Shown piece by piece: positions 27,661-42,200 of a stretch of 64,000 nt of DNA. Under the pieces are notes generated by a model. It saw only the letters and a list, made by a program, of their open reading frames with translations, searched no databases and was not told the origin of the DNA. The stretch comes from Eleginops maclovinus (Eukaryota > Chordata > Actinopteri > Perciformes > Eleginopidae). The stretch lies in the NCBI RefSeq assembly GCF_036324505.1, contig NC_086360.1:8786293-8850292 (forward strand), given 5' to 3'. Each line of letters starts with the position of its first letter. Position 1 is the stretch's first letter. The position numbers were made by a program, and so were the translations under genes.

Positions 27661-29483
27661 CTAATGTTATAAACCTCTAGGGATCCATGTTATTTGATTT
27701 GTTTTTTATTAGAAACAAGGAACCACTTAGCTGGCTGTAACCTCTGGGGCATTTGGCTCCACACGTAAGAGGATTGCAGGTTGCAAGCACTTTTTGGAAC
27801 AAAAAGCGACATCCATGGCAAATACTTCCTCTGGGGATGAAAAACAAGCTGGAAAAACAATGCAAAGTTACCTTAATTTAGACAGGATGTCACAAAATTC
27901 TAACTAAAGCTTTCTCTGGAAGCCCAATGTAGGTTGCATAGGAATGTGCAGATCTGGGAAATAAATGACAAATATGAGCTGTAAAATGTAGTGCAACTCA
28001 CTGAATGATTGAGAGTCTCATAATAAAAAAGTGTGGCTTCAAAGTGATATGAAAATATAAAAAAGGACTGAGAAAGAGGAAGGTTCAAGGAAGGTCTGTC
28101 TCTGACTCAAAATTAACATGCGCCTCATCATGACACCTTATGGATGAATACCTAATTCTGAGGATCCAAGGATGAAGAAAGCTAAAAGGGGACAAATGCA
28201 TATTCAAATGGCATGGCAAGTCCAGCCTATTTTTGCATATGAAATTCCATTGCAACTAAGGGTCGGGACCTCTGGGTTCTTAAGGAAAGAATGTATGACC
28301 TGAAATGGGAGACCAAAAGAACTGCTTGCATCCCCTGGCCCCCCAGCTGGGAGGACAGCATACGGATCAAAGAGGCTGTGTGAATCTTCAAGAGGGGCGA
28401 CTGGGATAAACTTGGAGGGCATGTGAAGGGTCTGGGAGAGCTACCGTTGTACATACATTGCGTGTCGAAATCCCATCTTCTCTATGTTCCGTTAACAATT
28501 TAAAAATAACATGAAAACACCACAGCAAATGGCAGCCAGCCATTTGAATCCCTACGGCGTCCTTTGTTGTACGGTGAGTCACACAGTCCGGTGAGCAGTG
28601 CGTTTACCTCACGTTTCTCTTGGCCGGCTGCTGTATAAAAAGATTCTGAAGGATGATGACACCTCTTGCGACAGCCATGGTGGCTTTCTTCTCTTCTGAG
28701 AAGCTTCCTGTACTTCACTAGGTGTGCATGAGACTCCAAAGGCAACATGTGCACACAACATCTTAACCACAAACCTATTAACAGTGGTCTACAATCCGGA
28801 ATCAATGCTTTAACAGTCAATGTCAAAAAACTTTTATAAATGGAATAAAACTCAGAAAGTTGTAAAGTCAAAGTGACATACTAAACTCCTATCTAATACC
28901 AATGAAGGCATAACAAAGCTCATGGAAAACCAGCATGGAAAACTGCTTGGATAATGTTGCTATGAAAAGTTAGCATTGATGCACGATAGAAAATTCAACC
29001 CGTAACATGCAAACACAGGTAGGAGATTTCTTCACGCTAAACCTGTGTGTATAAGTGTACCTTGCATGTCACAACAACTAGAACTGGTCATAGGCAGAAA
29101 ATAGAGTGTCTTTTGTAGGAAGAACCAGGACGACCAGCATCCCCTGTGGGGCTTCTGCCCCTATGAGGGAGCTAAAGTCTCCAGACCTCCAGCACCTAGT
29201 CAGCCAGCCAGGGCCCAGCCCGGAGAGGTCTGTCATCACTATTACAGAGGCCTCTATTCATCCCTGCAAAGACAAAGCCAAAAGTGAACAGCAGCCATCC
29301 AAGGCATCCCAAGCATCCAGATAACAACCAGAGATATAATTTTAGGCTTTTGTGAGCCCATGCTTTGCTTTACCCGCAGTTCTCTCCCAACCATCCCTGA
29401 TATTTGTCCTGTCTCCTCTGCACTCAGGATTGATACATTTTAGTGTGTCTCGCATGCTGCTAGTCCTTAGTCTTAGTGATTTT

Positions 29484-29695
29484 GAACGACAGTCCATTTT
29501 TTTTTTTTTTTTAAGATATTTTTGGGGGGCTTTTTGCCTTTAATCGGATAGGACAGTGGAGAGTGACAGGAAAGTGGGAGAGAGAGTCAGGGTGGGATCC
29601 GGAAAGGACCACGGGTCAGGAATCGAACCTGGGTCGCCGACGTACGGTGCAGGTGCCCCAGCCAGTTGGGCCACGGCCGGGGCCGAACGACAGTC
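29484..29695 (-). mobile_element. tRNA-derived SINE with target-site duplication
   Basis: On the minus strand the body (about 29496-29684) has an A box, TGGCCCAACTGG (29662-29673), and a perfect B box, GGTTCGATTCC (29619-29629). These are followed by a tRNA-unrelated region, a tail resembling AAAGGCAAAAAGCCCCCC, and a 16-nt poly-A (poly-T at 29497-29512 on the plus strand). The 11-bp direct repeat GAACGACAGTC flanks the element at 29484-29494 and 29685-29695, which is the target-site duplication expected from LINE-mediated insertion. The clean duplication and intact promoter boxes suggest a fairly recent insertion. It is not a tRNA gene, because it lacks a cloverleaf 3' end. Confidence 0.85.
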
Positions 29696-32600
29696 AATTT
29701 TTAAGTGTCAAGTATAGGTTTTTAATCAGGTGGACATGTCCTGCAGAAGTAACACTTCACAACCAGATGCCAAACTGGGGTACGTTAACAGCAGAATCAC
29801 AGCCTTGTTTTGCATTTTTCAACAAGCTCTTGGTTGGGGGAGATACATCCATAGTAAAAAAAGACTGTGACATACAGCGTTTTAAACAGCCATCAACACA
29901 TACTGGAACTGATTTGCACCATTAAAAAAAAAAATGTAAACCACAACATACTGAGTGTCAACAGGAACAGAGAGCTGCATGGTAACAAAACACTGTTGAA
30001 CGTGGCTCAAGATGAATAGCATGAGAATTGGCACACTGATGAAGAAAAAGAGCCGCAAGTTCGCAAAGCTTGAACTTCATCAACAAATCATCAACTTCAA
30101 ATCCAAATAAAGCGATAATGAATGAATTTCTTGCACTTTTGTCATGACTTAAGAACATAAACTGGAAAAGCATTTGGTTAAATGACAGTGAAGCTCACAT
30201 TGTTCAGTGTTCACATCGCACATTTCCATGTCAGACCCTTCCGGTCGGGCCCTCCTCTGGCCACACTGGGCCCCTGAACTCAGTGGTGAAATCTCCACCT
30301 GCTGATAATATCAGCTGCCTCACCGCTCCCCCTCCCCCCTCCCCCCCTTTTCCTGGGCATGTGTGGCGGCCACTGATAAAAGAACTGTAGATAAGAGGAA
30401 ACACAAGCTGTGATGAGGAACACATTGCCGCCAGGAGGACAGGACAGAACATCAGCCCGGTGGAAAGGGACAAAAATTAGAGAGATAGTAAGAGCGGAGG
30501 AGGCAGAGAGAAAATCTGAAATGGATAAAAAAGGGAGAACATTTGCTAGAAGAGAATAAAAAAAAAAGCAGCTGTGTTTCACAAGGCTAAAACCAAGAGT
30601 AGAGAAGGTTCTGTCGTACAAAACCCAACCAGATTAAAATATGATTGATATGAAGAGTTAAAGGTTATACAATATAGTATATTTCTGAACCTAACCAAGT
30701 ACTTGTGAAATTTGGGATGAGTGTTTTTTAAAAAAACAAACAAAAACTTACTGCAATCAAAACATGTACCCATAAATACGACATGAAACAAAGCATAAAT
30801 ACACAGTACTGTGTCCAGACAAGAACATTGTTGTTGTCTTTAGCAAGCTCTACTGCAGTATTTTCTTTGCAAAGCTTTAAAAAAAAAGGGAGATTTTAAT
30901 ACTTTTTAGCTGTTGCTGGGTTTGGAATTACTCCTTAATGAAGTATAATAATTGCATATTAAAAAAGGTAGGACATTATTTTCCGCTATCATGAAGCTAG
31001 ACTACCATCAACAATCACAAACTCCATCAACTGATAAACAAACCAATCGTCTGCACTTTCCAGTTCAGTTCTCTGGAAAACAAGAGTGAATGTAAATAAA
31101 TTGGAGCTGTTGACACGGGCTGAGAGTGGAAGGGACAGGTGCCACAATGACACCAGCGACCTCCAGGGGATGTATGCATCCCATAGCGGTATCCCCTTTC
31201 AAGATGGACACTGGAGGGGACAAACCAGTTGGTCCACACCCAGGGGTGTGAGCACAGCAGCGTGTCGGTTGGCCACAGCCAAGGAAACAGATGTGTTTTT
31301 TTTAGGAAACATGCATTGTTTACCTTTTGGTAAATCAATCATATTTGTAAAAAATATTTTGTGGTGAACGGCTCTCTTTTGAAAAAACATGTTAGCTTTG
31401 TAGTCCACTGGGCTTATTGTTAGCAGCGGTGGATGCAAGCAGCATTGGCATTCTTAAAATGTAAACTAATATTTATAGCCCAAAAGAATCTATTAGCCTG
31501 CATTTAAACAAGTACGCCCTGCTCTTGGCCAGGCTTCCTCCTATTGGCTCGGAGTCAACCTAAAGTGTCCTGCTAATCCAACAGTTGTCTGGCTACGCTT
31601 AAAGTCACCTCTGAGTCCAGCTCTAGCACTCGCGTCAGGAATCCACAGGCTCTTTGCATACCGAGTGGCCGGATATCCTCTGTTTAAAGAGGGCCCTCTA
31701 AGCCAGGGCCATGTGTCGGTCGACTGGGGAGGGTGACAAGGGTTAGGGGTGTTTTTTTTTTAAGGTTCTGGTTTAGATGTACAGGCAGTGCTTAGAAGGA
31801 CTTTAGAATTACATCAGCATCACTCTAAGCTGACACAAAACGAAGTGAGAGCGGCAGGTTTAGGTTCCATAGAAACTCATTCCGTTTTCCTGCAGATCTC
31901 CAGAGTCGCATCGCACACTGTGCCGGCTAAAAGTGCAGTTGCTCCTTCTCCAAGCCTGCGGATCTGTGCATCCTTGAATGGCTTTTGTTTTGCTGCCGGA
32001 GCAGAACAAAGTAAGTTCAGGTTACTGCACTCCTCCTGTTATTGGCCCACATTGTCTCTAATTATTCTAGCAAACATTGACACAGCATGTGTGGTCTCAC
32101 CTTTATAGCCCTTCCCCCTACCGTGTTTTACAGAGTAAGAAAAGACAGGGAGAAAAGAGAAAGAGACCAAAAAACAAAACAGAAAGAACTTATGAAAGGG
32201 AGGGAAGGAATAATAAGACAAAGAACTGTACTTGTATTCACTGTTTTGTGCTTCATTATGATGCAATAATAAGTTAAATTGCCGTAAGCTGTACTGACAG
32301 GCTTCGTTTGTTTTCTTGTTTTCAAGCATTGTATACTCAGGGGTTTTCCTCACCTTTCTCCCATGCCGCCTCTCCTCAGCTCGTGAGAGAAAAAAACACA
32401 CCATGCCAAATCTAGCTCTGAAAGCATGAGCAACCAAGATAAACCAGTAGGGGGTAGAGTGCAAAACTCTGAAGTTTTCTAGGGTGCAATAATCAAAAAC
32501 AGAAAAACAGCCACAACTTTAAAAGCTAAATCCCACACTCTAATTTGAATTCTGAAGCTTTCCCGTTGCCAGGGTGCTCCAACTCCGGCTTTTTCAAAAC

Positions 32601-35284
32601 AATAATTATGACGAATGTATGCATCAGTAGCTTACCAAATCCTCTGTCCATGAGCTCAGCTCGAGGCAATGCTGCAGCAAAGCTGACCCAAATATGCTAC
32701 ATGTGGTTTGCCAAAAGGAAATGGCTTGAAGTTGGGCACAATGATGGTCTGGTGTAAGATCAAATTCAAAATATAGAAATGGTCTAAACAGGAGAGCTGC
32801 TAAATTGACACAGAGGTTTTGTTAGCATTTGGTAGCAGAGCTATAGAAAACGTCAGAGTGCAAAGCCATTACTGTGAAATTCCCATAAAAGTCTTTCTGA
32901 GCAGATCTATTGCAGATTTTTACTGGAAGCCATTAGAGCAAATGGACTGACTCATCTGTTAGGAAGTAAAGCTTTTTCTGTTTCCTCAAATGGGTTCTTA
33001 AGTAACAGTGGACTGAGATGTTTTATTTATTTCACACATCAACATTTAATAAGCTCATTGTGTCTTGTCGTTGCTACATCACTGCAGTATGCCACTTCAC
33101 TACAAAGCATGTTACTGAAGCTTAAACCTACAACCTTCCTGTTTGGGCGGTACTGTAAAGTCCATTTCCTGCAATTAATTAAGTCTCACTTTTATAGTTT
33201 TTATCTGCTTAGCGCCGGTATGGATACTACAGATAACCTTGTGCGCATGCATGGTCAAAAATCTGCCTGGGTTTTTCATTAAGCATCTCACGGCTGCAGG
33301 TTCATATTTATTGACAGATAGGACAGTGGCATCAATCTTCTTATCCAACCCACAGCCAGAAAGCTATAACCAAGTAAATACTTTCTTTTTTTTTTTTTTT
33401 TGTAATGATGCTTGGACCAAAATAAACATGAGCTATAATTACATGTGTAAATACATGTTATATATACAAATTGCTGCTCCTTTTGCATTTGTTATATGAC
33501 ACAGAGTACAATTGGTGAGGCCACTATCCAAATCTCAGAGCCACATCCCTGGGATATGTTTACTTCGAAATGCCTGCGGGATGCATGTCACCCCAGGGGT
33601 GACAATTTGACTTTGTGACATGCCTGTGGGATGCAGACAGAATAGCAACGGGCTGCATAGGCCTTCTTTTTTTTATCCATCTTCTTCCACTCTGTCCTTC
33701 CTCTCTCTCAAAACATAATTCTGAGAAGCTAGATTCTTGACATGTCCATGGATAAGTTATCATTAGTGTGTTTGGACAAACTGCCAAATGAAGAATAGTG
33801 GAGATCTCCATGGTGACTTTTAATAGAAGAAAATTAAGCATTGACATTCAAAGGGAGGATGAATATGGATATAGAATAAGTGGTGAGATTGAGAAGGCAC
33901 AATGATATGAATAACAGTGTTCTTCATGTCACTGCACAAAAAACTATTCCATCATTCCTTCCCATTTACCCTCACATAATTTGATCTGTAATCTGAGTTT
34001 GAAAAAAGGTATGCCGGAGGGAAAGAAAAAAAGGCACATGACGTTTTTTTTTACCTGACAGCATCATCCAGGGCCAATGAGGGGTGAACAGATGGATTGC
34101 AACGGGGAAGCAATGGGCACAGCTGCCAAGGAGTAATGGTACTGACCTTTTTATATATACTCTCAGGTTCACATTGAGCCATGGGGCTTTGGAAGATGGG
34201 GATGGGTGGGTTAGCAGGACCACAGGAGTGCACATACAGTTTGCATGGCAGAAAATGTCATATGCATTAACTTAACTGACCACAGCATTTCAAGATGTTA
34301 TCTAGATGTACATGTAAGTGATCTACTGCAAATGCTATACTGTATAAGCTAAAGGATTTGGTGTGTTCTTTCTACGGCTGCCTCCTGAAATTCACTGATA
34401 GGAGTTATCCATCAGTAGACTTGAAGTTTTTTTTTTTTTGTATTTTTTACTCTAGCAGGTAGAGTGCTTCCAATAGTTTTTTTCCTGTAAGCAGTGTTTT
34501 TCACAGGTGCTTGTAGGCTTAAATATTCATGATGATGACACAGCAACTTACATTCACGAAGCATGGTTACCATGACAGGGTCCTTTTTTCAAAGCGGTTC
34601 TATTGGGTTGCTGACATCGCCTTACGGTACACCTTGAGCCGCCACCAGCACAACTTTTGCCGAGGTGTGTAAATAGGGTGATGTAAAATTGACAGCCGGA
34701 GTTGCAAACCCCCTTCACCCTTCAAATTGAAGGAGAGTCGAAACCTTGTAGTCAACAGCCTAATCTGCTTTTTGGTATAGAAGAAATCCAGTTTAGATAC
34801 TCTAAATATATCTGCTTTTAGAAAGTACATCCTAAAATACAGCTTTCCTACTTTTCATATATGCCATTTCGTACAGTCTCCTTCACTGTTTTGTAACATA
34901 TCCATGGCCGTGTTATTCATTTAGAGTGTGAAGTTTAATTGCAGTATCCCATTAAGAGCAGCACTTGAAAACTAAGACGGAAATAGAGGCATGTCATTGT
35001 AAACACAAGATGGACCTGGTCTTTCACTAATACAAAATATCATTGGGGTTGCAGTTATTTGCCTGCCATGTCCATCTTGTTCACAAAGCTCCTCATCAGG
35101 AACAGTGTAATTGGGCAGTTTAAAAGCCAACATAGTGGTAGCACTTTGGAATAAAAATCAAACTAATACAAAACTGATTTTAAAATCAATCAGCTACATT
35201 TGTTATAAATTAAAGCAATACAAATAAATAAATTGTCATCAGCACAGAACGTAGAGTATTGCATGTACAGTCATGGTAATGGTG

Positions 35285-35534
35285 CTTAAACCATTTAATA
35301 ATTAATCCATTAGTTGGTCTTAAAAGTTAATTATAAGAAAAGGATTTATAACCACGTATAAATCATGGCACAGGCTACTGTTCTCTGTGTAGCATCGAAT
35401 ATCTTGGCTTTGGGACAGTTGGTCATACATAACAAACTATAAAGAATTTAGTTGGGCATTTTCCAGAATTAACTTTTAATTTAAAAATAATCAAAAAATA
35501 AACTAAGGAAAATAATTGTTTTTTCGCAGCCCTA
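35285..35534 (-). mobile_element. hAT-type MITE remnant, second copy
   Basis: Read on the minus strand from 35534, it begins TAGGGCTGCGAAAAAACAAT and includes TTATTTTCC, an AAAATGCCCA block and CCCAAAGCCAAGAT. It ends in ACCAACTAATGGATTAAT-type sequence near 35290. This follows the order of the same fish hAT-like MITE as the copy near 20511, in the opposite orientation and heavily diverged. Confidence 0.5.
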
Positions 35535-36050
35535 CATGGGAGCTCTGTATGAATTGTGTTTTGTCTCAGTCCATTCAAGTACAATGCTTAGCTGGACGGT
35601 CCTATGATAGTCATGAATTGCTATACTCCACATGCTAGAAACAAGGACGTCTCGTCTTTACAACCAGCAACAAAGGCTTTGTGTTGCAACCCTAATTTCC
35701 GAGTCTGACCCAGGATGCACAAGTTAAAAGGCTGACCCCCAAGTGAACTCCAAATAAATAAAAAGTGCAGCTGTTTACTGCTAATTTAACATCAAAAGGA
35801 GTTTATAGTCACAAAACAAGGGCCAGGGGGGAAAAAGGACTTCAATCAGAGGCATGCAAATAACCTTTAGCAAACCAAATCAACAACAGTGAATTATTGC
35901 TGTGCGCTTTCAACGAGGGAGATATTCTCCTGCCGTGTGTTTCTCAACTATCATGGGAGCTGTCAATGAGTTATCTGCCTGATGATCATGGGGGCATTTT
36001 GAAAGAATCTGTAGTCATGCTTGGTTTAACACGCATTACAAGAAGTGTAT

Positions 36051-36251
<201 letters not shown>

Positions 36252-39221
36252 AAACTTTACAAAGAACAGCGTCAACTCTGTTCCACCTGTTGTGTACTTA
36301 AGGAACGCCCAGTGGATTAACCTATCTGCTGAAATCAGATAAAAACCATTTGCCGTTCCAAGTCCTCCATCAAAAACGTAAATAAATCTCCTTTTAGCAG
36401 TATCCTTGCATTAGCATAGTGCCATGAGGTTAGCCTTTGCTTGCGAAGTGTTCTAAAGTCTCTGGCTTCAACATAACCCTCAAAGTATTTTTCTCACCGT
36501 GCTTGTGCAAGGGAACACCTCCACCTTTATTTGCATGGGAGCGGATTTAGCTTGAAGGCCTGCAATTACATCATCATTCAGTTTTGCAGCACCCCGCATA
36601 TCGGGGCCGGCATTACTCAGAGAGGCCTTTGAAGAGTTTGGCCCAGCCCTTGCTCTCTCTCTCTTCTTCCCTCCTCCCCTCCACCACCCCCTCCCTTCGG
36701 CACTGTCTTTGATGTTAACGCGTGGAGCTGCACCAAGCGTCGCGGCCTCCCAGGCCTCCCCGCCTCGCCTGATCCTATCTGCTCAGGCGGCACATTCATG
36801 TGGTTTACACCCGCAGCACGACTCCCGGCAGCTATTCACCCAGCCCTGCAGGCCCCTCCCTGATCAGGGTCCAGGGGCTGGAGAGGGATGCAACATGGCC
36901 TGAGCAGCCGACGGGGGTCGAGGGGAAGGACAGGAGGAATTGTGGAGGCTTTATCAAAGCCAAAGGCTGTACTAGAGAGCTTTTATTGCCAGGGTATGTT
37001 AGTGAAGGCACTATATTTGTAGATTCATGAAAGGAAAAGTCACACCTGACCTCAAGGGGATCTGGAAGACTTTGAAACATTGAATCAGAATGCCTTGGCA
37101 GATTCTTACAGAAACCGTGATTTAGATACAAAATAAATATAGTCCTTTCAGAGAGCAGTCTTTAGGCAAATAAAAAATGACAGCAAAAAGAAAAACAGAA
37201 ACTCTGTGCCCCAAATATCTTCAGCATACCCACGACACAGAGACGACATAAAAAGAAAGCCAATTTTTCATTTCAAAAATCTAGGGCACATCTATAGGCA
37301 ACAGGAAAAGGAGGAGTTGGGAAGATGCAGTGATATATCTTCACCGGAGGACATGCAGCACTGAGAAAATGATGCAGAGATAACCCAGCATGTTCTCGTC
37401 TGACCAAGCAACCCCAATCCATCATTCCTCTGGCCCCATTGTGTTATGTGCAGTGGCTTCCTTATTACTTTAACAAATACCTGCACACAGACACACACAT
37501 TGCCTCTAGAAGCCATTGTTAGATCAGAGTGTTAAGGCAGAGATGAACATGATTGGGTCGGAGCTTCCACCTGAAACTGATTTGTCCCCATCTGGCACCT
37601 CTGTAAATGACCTTTGCCACGGTTGTGATGGAAACAAAAAGAGGGAAATAAAAAATGGCAGGGATTCTGACAGAGGTCCTGTCAGATAAACACTCACAAT
37701 ATTAATATGCTGCATTAGGACCGATGGTGATAGTGTGCACAAAACCAGTTATGCCTACCAACAACAATAGAAATTGAAACCTGGGCCTAATCCTATGAGT
37801 AGAAATCAAAACGACAAAAGGGCACAACCTTCCTATTATAAGCAACATTATGTTTTGTCGGCATATGAGGCAGATACTTATGTAAGGATGTAAACAAAAG
37901 AAAGAACTTTGAACCCTGTCTTCTTGAACTTGAGTGAGTGGGATGGATCTTTTGATAAGACCTTTGTTTTCAGAAAAACAAATGTGAGTAGTGAGAGGAC
38001 TGAGGGCACAGGGATCTAAGTATATTAAGAGGTAGGAGGATAAAAGGCAGATGGAGTGTTGTGCTCCGAATGAGATGGACTCCCAGCGCAGCTACCTTCC
38101 TAGTCTATTGGCAAAAAAATACAACAAAAGGGGAGGCTGGCGTTGTGGCCTTCTACGTTTAGTCAGCACATTCCTAGCCAACAACAAAGCATGCCTCTGC
38201 CTGGATGAGCCACTGTGAGCATTGTCATTTCATAACCCTCGACCCCTTATCCTTTGTTTTGCAGACCCTCTGTGTCAGTGGATAAAAATATGGGCTGAGG
38301 GGATGGAGTGAGTCTTTCAGCTCTGTTTCATCAAACGCAGGGGCTATTCAGAAAGAAAGAAAAAAACCACTCCAGGCACTTTTTCATCTTTGACTCGTTT
38401 CAAATGTGTTTCAAAAATAACTTGAGTAAAGACAGGCAAAGTTAAAAAAAAAGGTATCACCTGTCAAAGCGTTACATTATCTTATAGTACATTTCCCAGC
38501 ACTCAGAGAAAAATTACAGCCTTGGGGCGAAGATGAATTAACATTTCCTCATCATTGAAGCATAAAGCAGAAGACAAACACATGACGTTCATACAAATGA
38601 GCTCGGACACATAATCAATAGCACATCAGGAGGAGAGCGTCATGGGGGAATAGGGTTCCCCTGGGAGAGGCTTTGATAATGGAGAGGAAGCAGCAAGCGA
38701 GCACCAGCAAACTGCTAATCTTTCTTGGAGTGGAACATCAAAGATCGGCTCAACCACTCAGCCCAGTGGAAACTAACATAGCTACTGGGGCCACCAGTAC
38801 CAACTTGCACTTGTTCCAGGTGGAGCATGCAATTTGAAGATGGTATGCCTCAATAGTTGTGGGAATATGATGTGGACAATTGTCATTACTTTTTTGGGAC
38901 ATTTATTGGCCCAATAACTGACTTCAAATGTATTGATTACTGAAAATATTTAGTTGACATATGCCTTTAAATGTAAGGTGTCAGTAAGATTACAAATTGA
39001 GGGGGGGGGGGTCAGGGTACAAGCAATGTGTTTCATGGTCTGCAGCCACCAGGACAACCTGATGTTCTTACAATTCATACATGCTGGTTGAGAAGAACTA
39101 GGTGTAATCCTCACTGGAAGTCACACACACACGCATTATAGGATGCATGACAAATTTTGGCTGCACCAAAAAAAAAACAGCAGACTGCTGGTGGTGGTGG
39201 TTAAGTGTGTGTGTGTTTTTT

Positions 39222-39241
39222 GGGGGGGGGGGGGGGGGGGG
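39222..39241. repeat. Poly-G run (20 nt)
   Basis: Twenty consecutive G residues follow a GT-rich stretch. An 11-nt G run lies nearby at 39001-39011. Such tracts can form G-quadruplexes and are often mis-sized in assemblies. Confidence 0.9.
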
Positions 39242-42200
39242 TGTCAAGCAAGAGAAAGAGAAAAACAGTTTAGTCTGTTCTATTCCAAAAAGGGGAGAAA
39301 AGCAGCCTCAAATTACTTTGGCTAGGGCATGAAAGTGAAACAGGGTGGCGGTTAAGAGACGATAGCACTTAAAATCCAGCTGCGACCGCCAAGCCAATAA
39401 ATGGAAAAAACTAGGGAGCAGCACTTTTAACCTTTTAAACCAGCATTTGTGTACTGCTACTGTTGCTTTGGCGCTGGGAGTGGCCCGGTCCCTGGCACCT
39501 CCAGTCTGGGCCCATTATGGCCTCTTGGGGTTTCTAGCCTGTGGTGAGAAAGCGCACTGGATGCCTTAAACCACTAAAGCTCTCATTATAGTCTAAATGC
39601 AGCGCGACACAACTCTTGCCAGCTCCAAGGTAGGAGCTCCAGTATTTAAGCTCATCGTTGTCTTAACTCAAAACCACTACTTTCCCCTCTGCACATCCAG
39701 TTAGAAAAAAAACCGCCACTTTCACAGAACCACATCATGAAGTCTACCAGCTATAGTTACTGGGACCTCATGTGCATGGAGATAAAGTTCAAAGGTGAAA
39801 CAGCTCATGGGTGTTGGGAAACTATAGCCTCTTCTTCCTGTCGCTGGATTCAGGGGATGTCCCCGTCTCTGTGTCCCTTCTGGGAGGAAGTAGGCAAAAG
39901 CCACATTATTCCCTTTGGTTCTGGCCGACGACACTATGAGTTCCATCTGGTCCTCTCGATGCCCCTGCCACGTCCTTGCTCCTCACTCACATGCTGACAG
40001 CAAGGGCCCGTTGGAAATCAGAGGCAGATGTGCGCTCACGCAGTGCATCGCAGTTCATCTTGCTACAGGAAAGACGATTTTGGCGTCCGGGAGACAATAG
40101 AGAATGATGAGAAGCAGATGTTGTCTCCATCGCATCAAACGTGTATTAATCAGGAAAGCTGTGTGTGCGCGCTGTCAACATGTGGAGATGATGGGAATGT
40201 GGAAAAACATGGTGACCAGCCATTTCAAAGTCCATTCAAGAAATCAGATTATATCTAGTAGCCTAGTGATTCAGTATCATCTGCCTTTGTCAACACATAC
40301 TATTCCAGGTGTCCATCTTCACACATGGGTGACACAATGTAAACCCCTTTACAAATATTTAGTTTTGGACCTCAGTGGGAAAGGTTACAATCACCATTAA
40401 TTCCTGGATGATTCTGCAGAAGTCACACGTATGTATTGACTCCAGCTCCAATCGCCAGTGATGGAAACATGACAATCAGGTGGACACGCTAATTTCCCCC
40501 CCTTTTCCAACACGATATGTGACGCAACCGGAATCAAAAATAGGTCTAAAGAAAATGAAATCCCTTTAATGGGAGTATAATTATAACTTGTGAATTGCAA
40601 AACATACACTTAATATACTCTACTCAAAGTGACCAGACTCCATTGAGACAATGGTTTTTTTTCTTCAGTGATTTCTGTAAACACACATTATCCAAAATTG
40701 TCAGAAAACTATATTATAAAAAAAATCTGCTTTGAAAACAGAAAGGCATACTTCTCTGCTGGTGAGGGGAAAGAAGATGAACAGCACTTTTTACTTTATG
40801 TTCAATGTATAAACTATAAACTGCAATTACACACTGATTTTGACTATGAGGGGACAAGTTGGTCATTCCATTATTTGCCTCATTTAACAGGCTTAGGTCA
40901 AAACTGCTGCTACTATGTGGAAGGGTTAAGCAAGACAACACTGACTTTATGTTATGTAAAATATGGCCAAATCCTACTTATCTGTGTTTCTCCACCTAAA
41001 AACTATTAATTATGGCACAAAAAGGTGCCTGTTTATTATCCTATTTATCAGTTTCTATTCTGGCAGTCTGGTAAGGAAGTCTTTAAGTCAGGGACAAGAG
41101 GTGTATACACTTATCAACATGTCAGGATGTCAGAGTTAAGGGCCAATGTTACCCTTAATAAGACACTCTAAGGTTGTCTTAGGGAAATGCCTGTTCACAA
41201 CCCGAGACACAGTCTCATGTCTCGACAGAGTGATTTAAGGAAACATTGATTACTTTGCTTTTAGCAAGTTGAACTGGAGCAATCAGGGGGCTTGTTTGGG
41301 AAGCCTGGGTTTGGCACTGTTGCCAGATCTGCGTCGTCATGCTACCCCCCTTAGAGCAGAGGGAGAAGCAAATTAACTTAATTTATTATTTTTGGCCCCC
41401 GGCAGCGTTTGCCACTTTTTGAAGTATTCAGACAGAGCTGAGTTGGTGTTAGCTTTAGGGAATTAGCGAAGGCAGGTTTGAGTGTATGAGTGGTGATCGT
41501 GGTTGGGTCCTTGCTGAGGAAAGTTGCCAAACTCCCCCTTTCCCCTGTATTTGAATCGATACCTGCTGAGGTCTGGCCACTGCTGTACGCACAAGGTAAC
41601 GCAAACCCCTCAGGGCTCTGTTCAAACAGCAGAAATGAGAACTAGAAGGCACCATAAACCTCAAGCACTCTGTTCAAATGAACACGAGAAGGCTCAGGCC
41701 TTGTAAGCGAAGAAAACGTTGAAAACTGCAATGGCTGCAGAGGTCAGTGCAGACAACTGGATGCACAGGAAACTGAATATTTGTGTTCAAACCAATTTCA
41801 GTGTAAAACTATATCCTTTACAACACCGCAGCAATTTCCCAACACGTTCCTGCAATGTTGTTTCACAAGTACAGAATATGCAAGAAGGGAATTTGATACC
41901 AGTTTAAAATTATACTCTTCAGGTTGTATGGTTGTTATTCATTGTCAGTTTCAACTTCCATAAATCTTAGGTAGAATATATGTTGTAAGAAATTCAAGAC
42001 AGTGCGTCGTGCTGGACAAACTGCCCCTCATTATAGCCCGACAATATAAGCTGCCTTTAAGTGGTCAGAAGCTATGTTAGCAAAGAAAGCAAACCTAAAT
42101 AGATGTGGTTTGCGATGTAAAGCTGAGGTCCAACATTTCTGTGTGGTTATCGAGTGGCGCCAAATGGCCATCACTGTGTATAAACAGGGGCCATTTTTGT

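Noticed and set aside
29619..29673. tRNA gene on the minus strand
   Set aside because: A and B boxes are present, but the sequence lacks a cloverleaf 3' half and has a SINE tail, poly-A and target-site duplication.
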